Below the pieces are notes generated by a model. It saw only the letters and a program-made list of their open reading frames with translations. It was not told the DNA's origin and did not search any database. From NCBI GenBank assembly GCA_018674025.1, contig JABHBC010000118.1:1-6191 (forward strand): a stretch of DNA of 6,191 nt. Reading direction: 5' to 3'. This document shows, one piece after another, positions 1-5,521 of the stretch; position 1 is the first letter of the stretch; each line of letters begins with the position of its first letter. A program made the position numbers and the translations under genes. This DNA comes from Flavobacteriaceae bacterium (GTDB lineage Bacteria > Bacteroidota > Bacteroidia > Flavobacteriales > Flavobacteriaceae).

Positions 1-305
1 CAGATGAATATGTTTTTCTTAGAAATGCATTGATCTTGAATCTAAATATTGTTTTTCATAATGAGGTTATTTTATCACACCCTGTTGACAGCTCAGGAAA
101 AGATGTCGCAAGTGATAGAATATTATTTGCCAAAGGTGCTTTGTTTTATAAATATTATAATATTCTTTCATTACTTAAATTAATCCACTATTTATATTTA
201 ATGCTTAAATTTAAATATATTAGTTTAGGTCAAGTTATAAATAAGTATTTAATTGGAGTTAAAGGAATAATAAAATATATAAAGGTAAATAATGAAAAAA
301 AATAG
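1..305 (+). CDS. Probable family 2 glycosyltransferase, C-terminal part (5'-truncated)
   Basis: About 100 residues of a longer protein are visible. The reading frame enters open at base 3, so the true start lies upstream of the window; the TTG at 30 is an internal Leu codon, not a start. The visible part opens DEYVFLRNALILNLNI and continues to NEVILSHPVDSSGKD. This resembles the end of the GT-A fold of Bacteroidota family 2 glycosyltransferases, where an acidic E/D-x-x-F-L stretch is followed by 'x-HP-x-SSG'. The remaining residues, about 40-100, are hydrophobic and Lys-rich (YYNILSLLKLIHYLYLMLK), which would suit membrane association. The last codons overlap the fdtA start by 14 bp, so the two genes are in one operon. 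The likely role is sugar transfer onto a surface polysaccharide or lipid-linked oligosaccharide; donor and acceptor cannot be told. The catalytic half is outside the window, so the family call is moderate. Confidence 0.6.
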   Translation, partial: DEYVFLRNALILNLNIVFHNEVILSHPVDSSGKDVASDRILFAKGALFYKYYNILSLLKLIHYLYLMLKFKYISLGQVINKYLIGVKGIIKYIKVNNEKK

Positions 306-705
306 TATCGAAAATGTTTACGAATTGAATATTCCTAAAATAATATCTCCTGAAGGTATGGGTTCTTTATCTTTTGTTGAAAAAGAAATAATTCCTTTTT
401 CTATTAAAAGAGTTTACTATTTATATGATGTGCCTTTAAATGGTGAACGTGGAGGGCATGCACATAAACAACTATTTCAAGTTTTAATAGCGCTAAGTGG
501 TAGTTTTGAGTTATTACTTGATGATGGTAGTAAGACAAAAAAAATACTATTAGACAGTCCTAATGTTGGAGTCTATATTCCAAATGGTATATGGAGAGAA
601 ATGAATAACTTTTCTAAAAATTCAGTTTGTCTAGTTTTGGCGTCTGAAAATTATGATGAAAATGACTACATAAGAAATTACCAAGATTTCATAAAAATGA
701 GCTAA
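292..705 (+). CDS. fdtA: dTDP-4-dehydro-6-deoxyglucose 3,4-ketoisomerase, FdtA/QdtA-type cupin
   Basis: This 137-residue protein is the usual length of single-domain FdtA/QdtA sugar 3,4-ketoisomerases (WxcM-like C-terminal cupin). These cytosolic enzymes move the keto group of dTDP-4-keto-6-deoxyglucose from C4 to C3, making the substrate for a 3-aminotransferase on the way to dTDP-Fuc3N/Fuc3NAc or Qui3N/Qui3NAc. Visible family marks are the RGGHAHK motif at residues 53-59 (H56 and H58 match the catalytic histidines of the family), a cupin strand LIALSGSFELLLDDG at 66-79, YIPNGIWREMNNFS at 95-108, and the C-terminal SVCLVLASENYDENDYIR at 111-128. The ATG at 292 is preceded by AAAGG and overlaps the upstream glycosyltransferase end. 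No aminotransferase (fdtB/qdtB) or acetyltransferase follows, so partners should lie upstream of the window. FdtA versus QdtA product stereochemistry cannot be decided from this sequence. Confidence 0.88.
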   Translation: MKKNSIENVYELNIPKIISPEGMGSLSFVEKEIIPFSIKRVYYLYDVPLNGERGGHAHKQLFQVLIALSGSFELLLDDGSKTKKILLDSPNVGVYIPNGIWREMNNFSKNSVCLVLASENYDENDYIRNYQDFIKMS

Positions 706-1578
706 TTATTTTAATGAACATAAATAAGATAATCGATATAAATCAAAAACAAATAAACTAGGATCTGACCCTTTTAGGTTTGATTCAATATATTTAGAAA
801 ACATGTTAAATAGCTTTGAAATAATTCTTTTTAGTCCTAGAAAGTCTAATAATCTATAATATTTTAATATAGTTATATCATTTTTTGTTATCAATTTATT
901 CTTGTTTAAATAATGTAAATTCTTTAAAGCTTCATTAGTCTTTATTAAAAATTTTGAATTATTATCTAATCCATAGTGGGTTACCTCGTTATCAATATGT
1001 TTTATTGAAATCGAATTTTCTTTTAATAATGCCCCAAAAAAATAATCCATTCCGTATCCATTTATGTTTATGTTTCTATTGATTCTGTCAAAAATTACTT
1101 TTTTTACTAAAAAATTTGAAGAAATAATGTATTTGTAAGGGTTTTTATTTCTTATAATACTTGGTATATCTTCTCTGGACTTACCAAACAGATATCTTAG
1201 GTTATTTGATTCAATTTTTTTATAATTGAATCCCCCAAAAACAACTTCAAATCCTTTCTTAATTTCATTTATATAAACTTTTATAAAATCCACATTTAGT
1301 GGTTTAACATCAACATCAAGGTAAAGCAGCCATTTGTATTGTGCTTTTTGAGACAATAATTGTCGATTTGCAGATCGTCCAATATTTTTTTTACTTTCAA
1401 AAAACTTACAATTTGTAAGGACGTTAATCTTTTGATTTAATTCATTTAAAGGAGAAAAAGAAGCATCATCTATACATATAATTTCAAAAACAATTCCTAG
1501 AGTTAAACATTCTTTTTCTAACCTACTTACAATGTCGTATGCGTTATAGTTATAGCAAGGAATTAAAATTGAAATCAT
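706..1578 (-). CDS. Family 2 glycosyltransferase, coupled to ftsE
   Basis: This 290-residue protein has a GT-A fold N-terminus. SILIPCYN at residues 3-10 is the classic first strand and IDDAS at 36-40 the nucleotide-binding Asp motif. NIGRSANRQLL follows at 65-75, and LYLDVDV at 85-91 carries the DxD metal-binding motif. Next come a GYGMDYFFG segment (174-182) in the place of the usual acidic acceptor-site motif, and THYGLDNN at 200-207. The C-terminal third is Lys/Leu-rich without an obvious transmembrane helix. The pattern matches a Bacteroidota subfamily of cytoplasmic inverting glycosyltransferases; sugar donor and acceptor are unknown. Its ATG (1576-1578) overlaps the ftsE stop in ATGA, implying translational coupling. 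Its TAA directly abuts the fdtA stop on the other strand with no spacer, so transcripts from the two sides must overlap or end inside the other gene. Envelope glycan or peptidoglycan-linked work is inferred only from the neighbours. Confidence 0.85.
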   Translation of the reverse strand: MISILIPCYNYNAYDIVSRLEKECLTLGIVFEIICIDDASFSPLNELNQKINVLTNCKFFESKKNIGRSANRQLLSQKAQYKWLLYLDVDVKPLNVDFIKVYINEIKKGFEVVFGGFNYKKIESNNLRYLFGKSREDIPSIIRNKNPYKYIISSNFLVKKVIFDRINRNININGYGMDYFFGALLKENSISIKHIDNEVTHYGLDNNSKFLIKTNEALKNLHYLNKNKLITKNDITILKYYRLLDFLGLKRIISKLFNMFSKYIESNLKGSDPSLFVFDLYRLSYLCSLK

Positions 1579-2279
1579 TCGTATATGTTTTCAACGCTCA
1601 TTCCAGTTACATCTATACTACGTATGGTTTTATTGTTACATAATAGTGTTTTATGTGGAAACTCTTTAATTAATATAAAATCATGTGTAGCCATAAGAAT
1701 AGTATTTCCTTTTTTATTTAAATCAAGTAGAAGTTGCATAATTTCTAGACTTGTTTTGGGATCTAGATTTCCAGTTGGTTCATCTGCTATTATTAAGTCA
1801 GGATTATTTAATAGTGCTCTAGATATTGCTACCTTTTGTTTTTGTCCACCAGATAATTGGTGTGGAAACTTATGAATTAAATCTTTAATATTAACAATTT
1901 CTAATACTTCATTAATCCTTTCTTTAATTTTTATTTTGTTTTTCCACTCAGTAGCTTGAAGAACAAATTTTAAATTTTCAAAAACTGATCTATCTTGTAA
2001 AAGATTGAAATCTTGAAAGACTATTCCTAGTTTTCTTCTCAAAAAAGGTATTTTATTTTCTTTTAAATTTTTAAGTGTAAAGCCACCTACAGAAATATCT
2101 CCTTTTTGTAATTCTAAATCTGCGTAAATAGTCTTTATTAAACTACTTTTTCCTGATCCAGTTTTTCCAATTAGATAAATAAAGTCACCCTTATTAATAT
2201 TGATATTAATATTTTCAAAAATTGTTTCATCTTGTTGAAATATTGAAACTTCTTCTATGTTTAATATGCTTGTACTCAT
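1575..2279 (-). CDS. ftsE: Cell-division ABC ATPase FtsE-like
   Basis: A complete 234-residue ABC ATPase. Walker A GKTGSGKS is at residues 38-45, the Q-loop glutamine at 89 in VFQDF, the signature LSGGQ at 142-146, Walker B LIIADE at 162-167 with the catalytic Glu167, the D-loop GNLDP at 170-174 and the switch His199 in ATHD. The phrases FLRRKLGIVFQDFNLL and ADEPTGNLDP are typical of FtsE. This cytosolic protein binds the membrane protein FtsX and drives activation of peptidoglycan hydrolases or divisome function. LolD is the main alternative, since both belong to the same MacB/LolD/FtsE group. After the signature the usual QQR is KQK (residues 147-149), a conservative change. No ftsX is adjacent, and the LolC/E-type permease 1.8 kb away is a less likely partner. 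The start ATG lies 63 bp from the divergent cysteine-cluster gene. Confidence 0.85.
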   Translation of the reverse strand: MSTSILNIEEVSIFQQDETIFENINININKGDFIYLIGKTGSGKSSLIKTIYADLELQKGDISVGGFTLKNLKENKIPFLRRKLGIVFQDFNLLQDRSVFENLKFVLQATEWKNKIKIKERINEVLEIVNIKDLIHKFPHQLSGGQKQKVAISRALLNNPDLIIADEPTGNLDPKTSLEIMQLLLDLNKKGNTILMATHDFILIKEFPHKTLLCNNKTIRSIDVTGMSVENIYE

Positions 2280-2342
2280 AATATAAATATAATACTTAAT
2301 TGTATTATTTTAGCAAAGAGATGTTTAAATACTAATAAAATT
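2280..2342. promoter_or_regulatory. Divergent intergenic region, ftsE / cysteine-cluster gene
   Basis: These 63 A/T-rich bases separate two divergent starts and must contain, or lie close to, both promoters. On the minus strand TCTCTTTG (complement of 2314-2321) is one mismatch from the Bacteroidota TAnnTTTG element and would give a short leader for ftsE; no TTG sits at the expected upstream spacing. On the plus strand I see no good match to the element. Neither start has a Shine-Dalgarno-like purine run. Both are preceded by A/T-rich sequence, as usual in this phylum. The promoter call is an inference from gene orientation plus this weak match. Confidence 0.4.
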
Positions 2343-2843
2343 ATGAAAGATAAAATCGATAATATTTTAAAGTTATCTAAAGCAAATTTTAAAGAAAACA
2401 ACTCTTTTTTTAATAAACTAAAGAAAAAACAACCTAAACAATTTGATTATTTAATGATTGATCTTCACAATGAAGAATTCTCCAAAACTAATTGTTTAGA
2501 ATGTGCTAATTGTTGCAAAACAACTAGTCCTATTTTTACATTTAAAGATATCTTAGGTATTTCTAAGCACCTAAGACTCCATGTGGATGACTTTATTTCT
2601 AAATATTTAATAATCGATAAAGACAATGACTATGTGCTTAAACAATCCCCTTGTGATTTTTTAAATGATGACAATACTTGTTTTATTTATGACCATAGGC
2701 CTAAAGCATGTAGAGAGTATCCTCATACTAATAGAAAGAATTTTCATAAAATTTCACAAATTACTTTGAAAAATATTGAAATTTGTCCGGCTACATTTAA
2801 TATAGTAGAAAAACTAAAGTTAATTTTAAAAAATAACTCTTGA
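2343..2843 (+). CDS. YkgJ-type zinc/iron-chelating cysteine-cluster protein
   Basis: A 166-residue soluble protein with no signal peptide or membrane segment. Its eight cysteines are arranged as in the YkgJ/CxxCxxCC family (putative zinc- or iron-chelating domain). The CLECANCC cluster at residues 51-58 supplies C51, C54, C57 and C58. C104 follows in SPCDFL, C113 in NTCFIY, C123 in HRPKACREYP and C148 in EICPA. The order C-x2-C-x2-CC, PC-x-F-L, C-x-IYD-x-RP-x-AC-R-x-YP is diagnostic of the family. The first 45 residues are Lys-rich and helical in character. A metal or Fe-S cluster is expected from the motif, but the biochemical role of the family is not settled and I do not assign one. The gene stands alone between a divergent ftsE and a convergent namZ-like gene, so it is probably monocistronic, ending at the 2871-2897 hairpin. 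Confidence 0.85.
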   Translation: MKDKIDNILKLSKANFKENNSFFNKLKKKQPKQFDYLMIDLHNEEFSKTNCLECANCCKTTSPIFTFKDILGISKHLRLHVDDFISKYLIIDKDNDYVLKQSPCDFLNDDNTCFIYDHRPKACREYPHTNRKNFHKISQITLKNIEICPATFNIVEKLKLILKNNS

Positions 2844-2870
2844 CAATTTGTAGTAGTTGAATTTATTGTG

Positions 2871-2897
2871 AATATTTAATCTAGTAGATTAAATATT
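2871..2897. terminator. Perfect 13-bp inverted repeat between convergent genes, likely bidirectional terminator
   Basis: AATATTTAATCTA (2871-2883) and TAGATTAAATATT (2885-2897) are exact reverse complements around the single base G2884. As RNA this gives an 11-bp stem with a 5-base loop. A run of seven T follows on the plus strand at 2907-2913, nine bases past the stem. No T-run follows on the minus strand, where the hairpin would be less terminator-like. The stem contains the last codons and the stop (2881-2883) of the namZ-like gene, so its 3' coding end doubles as the structure. Its position between two convergent genes is where a shared terminator is expected. The stem is almost entirely A:T, hence weak. 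Confidence 0.6.
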
Positions 2898-4110
2898 TAG
2901 ATCTAATTTTTTTAAAGTTATTTAATCCTTTTGACCAAGATGCTCTAATCTCTTTTTCATTTAAGTTATTTATTATTTGATCTTTCAATTTTTTAGTTCC
3001 AGAGAGTTTTATAAAAAAAGAATTAAAAAATTGATCTTTATTTGAGCTGTTATTATAACTATTAATTAAATATTTAAGTTCAATTTTCTTAAAATTTTGA
3101 ACTGAACTTAATTGTTCTCCAAAACAAACTAAACCATTGTTTTTTGGACTGCTTGAACCAGTATTAGGTTTTGGTATAAATCTATATTTATATATTTTAG
3201 TATCCAAAAAAGGGCTGCCATATATAGTGAATTGTTCATTAGTTCCTCTTCCAACACTTACGTTTGTTCCTTCAAATAGACATAAACTAGGATATAAATT
3301 TATTGATTTGTCATTTGGAAGATTTGGTGACGGTTTTATTGGTAAACTATAATTAGACTTTCTATTATAATTTTTTATTTTTATTATTTTTAAATCACAT
3401 TTTAAATCATTTCCTAACCAATTTTCACCATTAATCATATTAGCATATTCACCAATTGTCATTCCATATACTATTGGCACATTGTGCATTCCAACAAAAC
3501 TTTTATTCTCTGATTCTAAAATCGGTCCGTCAACATAATGAATATTAGGATTAGGGCGATCTAAAAGAATTAAAGGGATATTGTTTTGAGCACATGCTTT
3601 CATGACGTAATGCAGAGTTGAAATGTGAGTATAGAATCTAACACCGACATCTTGTATGTCAAAAATCATCATTTCAATTCCTTCTAAATCTTCGTTTGAT
3701 AATTCTCCGTATTTTCTTTTTTTTCCATGTAATGAAATTATTTCTAAACCTGTTTTTTTATCAATATCATCTGAAATATTTGCTCCATTTGGCTTTTCTC
3801 CTTTATATCCATGCTCAGGAGTAAATATTTTTTTTATTTCAATATTTAATTTCAATAGCGAATCAACTAAATGAGTGTAGTCTAGATATTCATTTGCTAG
3901 TAATCTATTTGTTGATTTAAATATAACAGAGGTATGATTAGCAACTATTCCAATTTTTTTAGATAGTATTAAAGGTTTGTATTCGTTAATACTTTCAGCA
4001 CCAACAATTATTTTATTTGTAATTTTGTCATAATTAATAATTTTTACGTTACAGTAAAGGGGGTTAATTGCAAGTACTGAAAAAACTAAAAATAAACTTC
4101 TTTTAAGCAT
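2881..4110 (-). CDS. namZ: Exo-beta-N-acetylmuramidase NamZ-like (DUF1343) protein, exported
   Basis: This 409-residue protein matches the NamZ/YbbC (DUF1343) family in length and order of motifs. IFTPEHGYKGEKPNGA is at residues 95-110, IFDIQDVGVRFYTHISTLHYV at 149-169, LLDRPNPNIHYVDGPIL at 182-198, SFVGMHNVPIVYGMTIGEYA at 204-223, and IKPSPNLPNDKSINLYPSLC followed by FEGTNVSVGRGT at 258-290. Characterised members remove terminal MurNAc from the non-reducing end of peptidoglycan fragments during muropeptide recycling; the PEH motif (98-100) is among the most conserved parts. Residues 1-20 (MLKR, a hydrophobic stretch, ending ..NPLYC) look like a Sec signal peptide. The Cys20 context (PLYC) fits a lipobox poorly, so the protein is probably periplasmic and soluble. 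The gene is convergent with the cysteine-cluster gene and divergent from the permease, with only 8 bp between starts, so its promoter must lie inside the permease coding region. Confidence 0.88.
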   Translation of the reverse strand: MLKRSLFLVFSVLAINPLYCNVKIINYDKITNKIIVGAESINEYKPLILSKKIGIVANHTSVIFKSTNRLLANEYLDYTHLVDSLLKLNIEIKKIFTPEHGYKGEKPNGANISDDIDKKTGLEIISLHGKKRKYGELSNEDLEGIEMMIFDIQDVGVRFYTHISTLHYVMKACAQNNIPLILLDRPNPNIHYVDGPILESENKSFVGMHNVPIVYGMTIGEYANMINGENWLGNDLKCDLKIIKIKNYNRKSNYSLPIKPSPNLPNDKSINLYPSLCLFEGTNVSVGRGTNEQFTIYGSPFLDTKIYKYRFIPKPNTGSSSPKNNGLVCFGEQLSSVQNFKKIELKYLINSYNNSSNKDQFFNSFFIKLSGTKKLKDQIINNLNEKEIRASWSKGLNNFKKIRSKYLIY

Positions 4111-4118
4111 AATTAATT

Positions 4119-5351
4119 TTGAAATTTGAATTTTTCTTAGCCAAACGAATTATAAGTGCTAAAGCCTATAAAAGTAGTATATCAGCTCCAATAATAAAAA
4201 TCGGAATTGTAGCAATTGCATTATCAGTAATTGTTATGCTTGTATCTATCTCTACAGGAATTGGACTGCAAAATGAAATAAGGGATAAAGTATCTGCTTT
4301 TAACGGACATATTAAAATTTCAAATTTTGACAATAATAACTCTGAAGAATCACTTTCTCCAATCAATGTAAGTAAGACTTTAATACAGGGTTTAGATTCT
4401 ATTAATAATATAAAGTCAATAAATCAAACTGCATTAAAATTTGGTATAATTCGAACTTCAGAAGATTTTGATGGTGCACTATTTAAAGGGGTTGATAGTA
4501 CATATAGTTGGGGTAATATCTCACAGTACATAATTAGTGGGTTAAGACCAAATATTACATCATTAACTTCAAATGAGGTACTCATTTCTGATAATTTATC
4601 TAATAAACTAGATTTAAAAATTAATGATTCATTTCAAATGATTTTTTCTAGAAATTTAGAATCTAAAGTAATTATTAGAAAATTTAATATTGTTGGACTT
4701 TATGATTCTGGCTTTAATGAAATTGATGAAAATATTATTTTTGGTGATATAAAACACTTAAGAAGAATAAACAATTGGGGTAACAATCAATCTGGTGAGT
4801 TGGAAATTTTTATTTATGACTTTAATCTAATTAGAGAGACCACAAAAAAGATTTATGAATATACACCATCCAATTATAATTCAGTAAATATCAAACAAAA
4901 ATATTCTTCAATATTTGACTGGATACAAATCTTTGATAAAAATATAATAGCTATTCTATTTATCATGGCATTGGTTTGCTCTATAAATATAATTAGTGTC
5001 TTATTAGTCTTAATTTTAGAAAGAACAAATATGATTGGTATTTTAAAATCAATGGGTGCTGATAACCGCAGTATTAAGAGAGTTTTTCTTATTATTGTCT
5101 CATATATAATCTTTTTAGGCTTATTAATGGGTAATGTGCTAGGTTTGTGCTTCCTTTTTGTTCAAAAAAAGTTCAGTTTAGTAAAGCTTGATCCAGAAAT
5201 ATATTATACCTCACAAGTTCCTGTTTATTTGTCTTTTGATTATGTTTTTATATTAAATTTATTTACTTTTTTAGTGTGTTTACTTAGTATTGCAGTTCCA
5301 TCATATCTTATTTCAAAAATTTCTCCAATCAATTCTATTAAGTTTCGTTAA
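4119..5351 (+). CDS. LolC/LolE-type (FtsX/MacB superfamily) ABC transporter permease
   Basis: A 410-residue inner-membrane protein with the four-helix LolC/E layout. One helix lies at about 24-46 (ISAPIIKIGIVAIALSVIVM). A large periplasmic domain spans about 50-270. Three more helices follow at about 275-300, 321-348 and 375-398. The cytoplasmic coupling segment ILERTNMIGILKSMGAD (299-315) and LDPEIYYTSQVPVYL (357-371) are strongly typical of the lipoprotein-releasing permeases. They work with a LolD ATPase to extract lipoproteins or other envelope cargo from the inner membrane. No LolD is adjacent. The start is TTG at 4119: the frame has a stop at 4110-4112, no ATG precedes the conserved FEFFLAKRII opening, and the next Met (residue 40) lies inside the first helix. 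LolC, LolE or a general FtsX-like efflux permease cannot be separated here. Confidence 0.85.
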   Translation: MKFEFFLAKRIISAKAYKSSISAPIIKIGIVAIALSVIVMLVSISTGIGLQNEIRDKVSAFNGHIKISNFDNNNSEESLSPINVSKTLIQGLDSINNIKSINQTALKFGIIRTSEDFDGALFKGVDSTYSWGNISQYIISGLRPNITSLTSNEVLISDNLSNKLDLKINDSFQMIFSRNLESKVIIRKFNIVGLYDSGFNEIDENIIFGDIKHLRRINNWGNNQSGELEIFIYDFNLIRETTKKIYEYTPSNYNSVNIKQKYSSIFDWIQIFDKNIIAILFIMALVCSINIISVLLVLILERTNMIGILKSMGADNRSIKRVFLIIVSYIIFLGLLMGNVLGLCFLFVQKKFSLVKLDPEIYYTSQVPVYLSFDYVFILNLFTFLVCLLSIAVPSYLISKISPINSIKFR

Positions 5352-5410
5352 GCATTATTCATATCTCTAAGGATTTACATTTCATTATATTAATGCATGA
5401 AATTTATTTT

Positions 5411-5452
5411 ATTCGTAATTTTTTCAGTAATTACATTCTTTTGTTTACGAAT
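5411..5452. repeat. 8-bp inverted repeat ATTCGTAA / TTACGAAT
   Basis: ATTCGTAA (5411-5418) and TTACGAAT (5445-5452) are exact reverse complements separated by 26 bases. A flanking GAAATT (5399-5404) and AATTTC (5450-5455) add a partial outer match. The repeat lies between the permease stop and the PLP-enzyme promoter. It could be a paired regulator-binding site or part of a 3' RNA structure; chance is not excluded in such AT-rich sequence. Confidence 0.35.
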
Positions 5453-5455
5453 TTC

Positions 5456-5479
5456 TTAAAAAAATATCTATTTTTTTAA
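5456..5479. terminator. AT-only 11-bp palindrome, possible terminator of the permease gene
   Basis: TTAAAAAAATA (5456-5466) and TATTTTTTTAA (5469-5479) are exact reverse complements with only TC between them. As RNA the realistic form is a 9-bp A:U stem with a 6-base loop, its 3' arm being a seven-U run. It lies about 105 bases past the permease stop and 22 bases before the TATCTTTG promoter element. It may therefore end permease transcripts, or act as a bent or melting DNA element upstream of the promoter. An all-A:U stem is a weak terminator. Confidence 0.4.
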
Positions 5480-5500
5480 ATAGTTAGTTAAGTGACTTTG

Positions 5501-5508
5501 TATCTTTG
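5501..5508 (+). promoter_or_regulatory. Bacteroidota-type -7 promoter element TATCTTTG
   Basis: TATCTTTG is an exact match to the TAnnTTTG element used by the principal sigma factor of Bacteroidota. It ends 13 bases before the ATG of the PLP-enzyme gene at 5522, implying a leader of only a few to about ten bases. The matching upstream TTG element is not present at the 17-21 base spacing, where the sequence reads TAAATAG. The upstream half is therefore weak. Confidence 0.6.
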
Positions 5509-5521
5509 AAAAATATAATTT

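Noticed and set aside
30..305. A complete 91-residue gene starting at TTG 30
   Set aside because: The same frame is open to the window edge and the upstream residues (DEYVFLRNA) fit a glycosyltransferase, so this is the tail of a longer gene.
1585..1875. 96-codon open frame on the plus strand inside the ftsE-like gene
   Set aside because: It is antisense to the Walker B, signature and C-terminal region of a clear ABC ATPase, has no family resemblance, and is explained by codon bias on the other strand.
3137..3352. 71-codon plus-strand frame inside the namZ-like gene
   Set aside because: It lies antisense to highly conserved NamZ motifs (PSPNLPN, FEGTNVSVGRGT) and has no start signal or recognisable product.
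3656..3874. 72-codon plus-strand frame inside the namZ-like gene
   Set aside because: It is a mirror of the conserved PEHG to DIQDVG region on the minus strand, with no independent evidence.
4166..4366. 66-codon minus-strand frame inside the permease gene
   Set aside because: It is antisense to the first transmembrane helix and the start of the periplasmic domain. Its hydrophobic look follows from the complementary codons.
1575..5351. ftsE ATPase and LolC/E permease as one ABC transporter split by two genes
   Set aside because: They are on opposite strands with unrelated genes between them. The ATPase resembles FtsE and the 410-residue permease has the LolC/E four-helix layout rather than that of the shorter FtsX. 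A partnership cannot be excluded but nothing here supports it.
5393..5479. 28-codon frame starting at ATG 5393
   Set aside because: It is very short, runs through the AT-only palindrome, has no start signal and overlaps the equally plausible frame at 5397 in another phase.
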